Positions 63,815-64,000 of a DNA stretch of 64,000 nucleotides are shown here, piece by piece. The notes beneath the pieces are model-generated. The model had not been told where the DNA came from. It worked only from the letters and a program-made list of their open reading frames with translations, and did no database searches. Source of the DNA: Pollutiaquabacter sp046052345 (GTDB lineage Bacteria > Bacteroidota > Bacteroidia > AKYH767-A > 2013-40CM-41-45); contig JBJOMN010000066.1 in the NCBI GenBank assembly GCA_046052345.1, positions 1-64,000 on the forward strand. The letters are read 5' to 3'. A program made the translations under genes and the position numbers. Every line of letters begins with the position of its first letter. The first letter of the stretch is position 1.

Positions 63815-64000
63815 ATGAACGAAAAGGTCCGCGTCTCCATCGTCTCCTACCTGAACAGCGCTCCATTCCTGTACGGATTGCAGCAGGCCTCCATCCGCGA
63901 CAGGATCGAACTGACGGAAGACTTTCCGGCCGCTTGCTATGAAAAGCTGAAAAGCGGAGCCGCCGATATCGGCCTGGTTCCGGTGGCCGTACTGCCTCAA
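63815..64000 (+). CDS. mqnA: Chorismate dehydratase MqnA (partial, 5' end)
   Basis: 62 codons from ATG 63815 to the window edge: VRVSIVSYLNSAPFLYGLQ opens the protein, followed by CYEKLKSGAADIGLVPVAVL. This matches MqnA, which dehydrates chorismate to 3-enolpyruvylbenzoate, the entry to futalosine-route menaquinone synthesis. The product is a Venus-flytrap-like fold. The gene is 4 bp behind the ABC ATPase, so it probably rides on the efflux transcript or has an internal promoter in it. The rest lies outside the window. Confidence 0.88.
   Translation, partial: MNEKVRVSIVSYLNSAPFLYGLQQASIRDRIELTEDFPAACYEKLKSGAADIGLVPVAVLPQ

Overview
The window is a chromosomal core-genome segment from a member of the Bacteroidota, fairly GC-rich by eye. 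The evidence is: promoters of the type TTTG-N19-TAnnTTTG (e.g. 8458-8488, 42055-42085, 54160-54190), a fused lpxC-fabZ gene, a PorX-type response regulator with a PglZ domain (type IX secretion control), a DAHP synthase fused to chorismate mutase, a DUF3467 gene behind rpoC, and the start of a futalosine-route menaquinone gene (mqnA) at the right edge. Genus cannot be fixed from this sequence alone. No phage, insertion sequence, CRISPR array or clear defence island is visible; the gene content is mostly housekeeping.

Layout. 1-2068: hpt (cut by the left edge) divergent from purK-purE. 2180-4971: two exported beta-barrel-like proteins, the second with a degenerate helix-hairpin-helix region. 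4940-8370 (minus): shikimate operon DAHP synthase/chorismate mutase-aroB-aroA. 8499-9674: proline dehydrogenase. 9678-15375 (minus): lpxD, then lpxC/fabZ-lpxA-ABC ATPase-tsaE-alanine dehydrogenase, tightly packed and partly overlapping. 15456-18434: an HD phosphohydrolase divergent from porX. 18643-20947: two tandem DUF1573 proteins and an aminotransferase. 20951-28159: a NamZ-like lipoprotein, a LolC/E-like permease, a cysteine synthase/CBS-like enzyme, an orphan binding protein, a patatin/beta-barrel protein and a small membrane protein.

28204-42005 (minus) is the classical translation/transcription cluster, read as tRNA-Thr(UGU)-Tyr-Gly-Thr(GGU)-tuf-tRNA-Trp-secE-nusG-rplK-rplA-rplJ-rplL-rpoB-rpoC-DUF3467, with a consensus promoter in front of the first tRNA, paired hairpins between rplL and rpoB, and a terminator after rpoC. 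42182-46035 holds a 56-aa basic protein, an outer-membrane-protein/lipA/gap run, an OsmC-like protein and a 44-aa lipoprotein. 46183-48628 is ung plus a BamA/TamA-like protein. 48631-54023 (minus) is purB-glycosyltransferase-hemE-UMF1-type MFS-CCG-domain protein.

54211-63810 is the most distinctive accessory block: a TetR regulator with a palindrome lying exactly between its promoter boxes, then TolC, an adaptor, an RND pump with two extra predicted membrane segments, a second adaptor, an ABC permease and an ABC ATPase, ending 4 bp before mqnA. It looks like one regulated unit carrying both an RND and an ABC tripartite exporter with a single TolC gene. Other points worth a second look are very short promoter-to-start distances (possible leaderless mRNAs), intergenic 7-bp-periodic repeats, and two unannotated-size small proteins.
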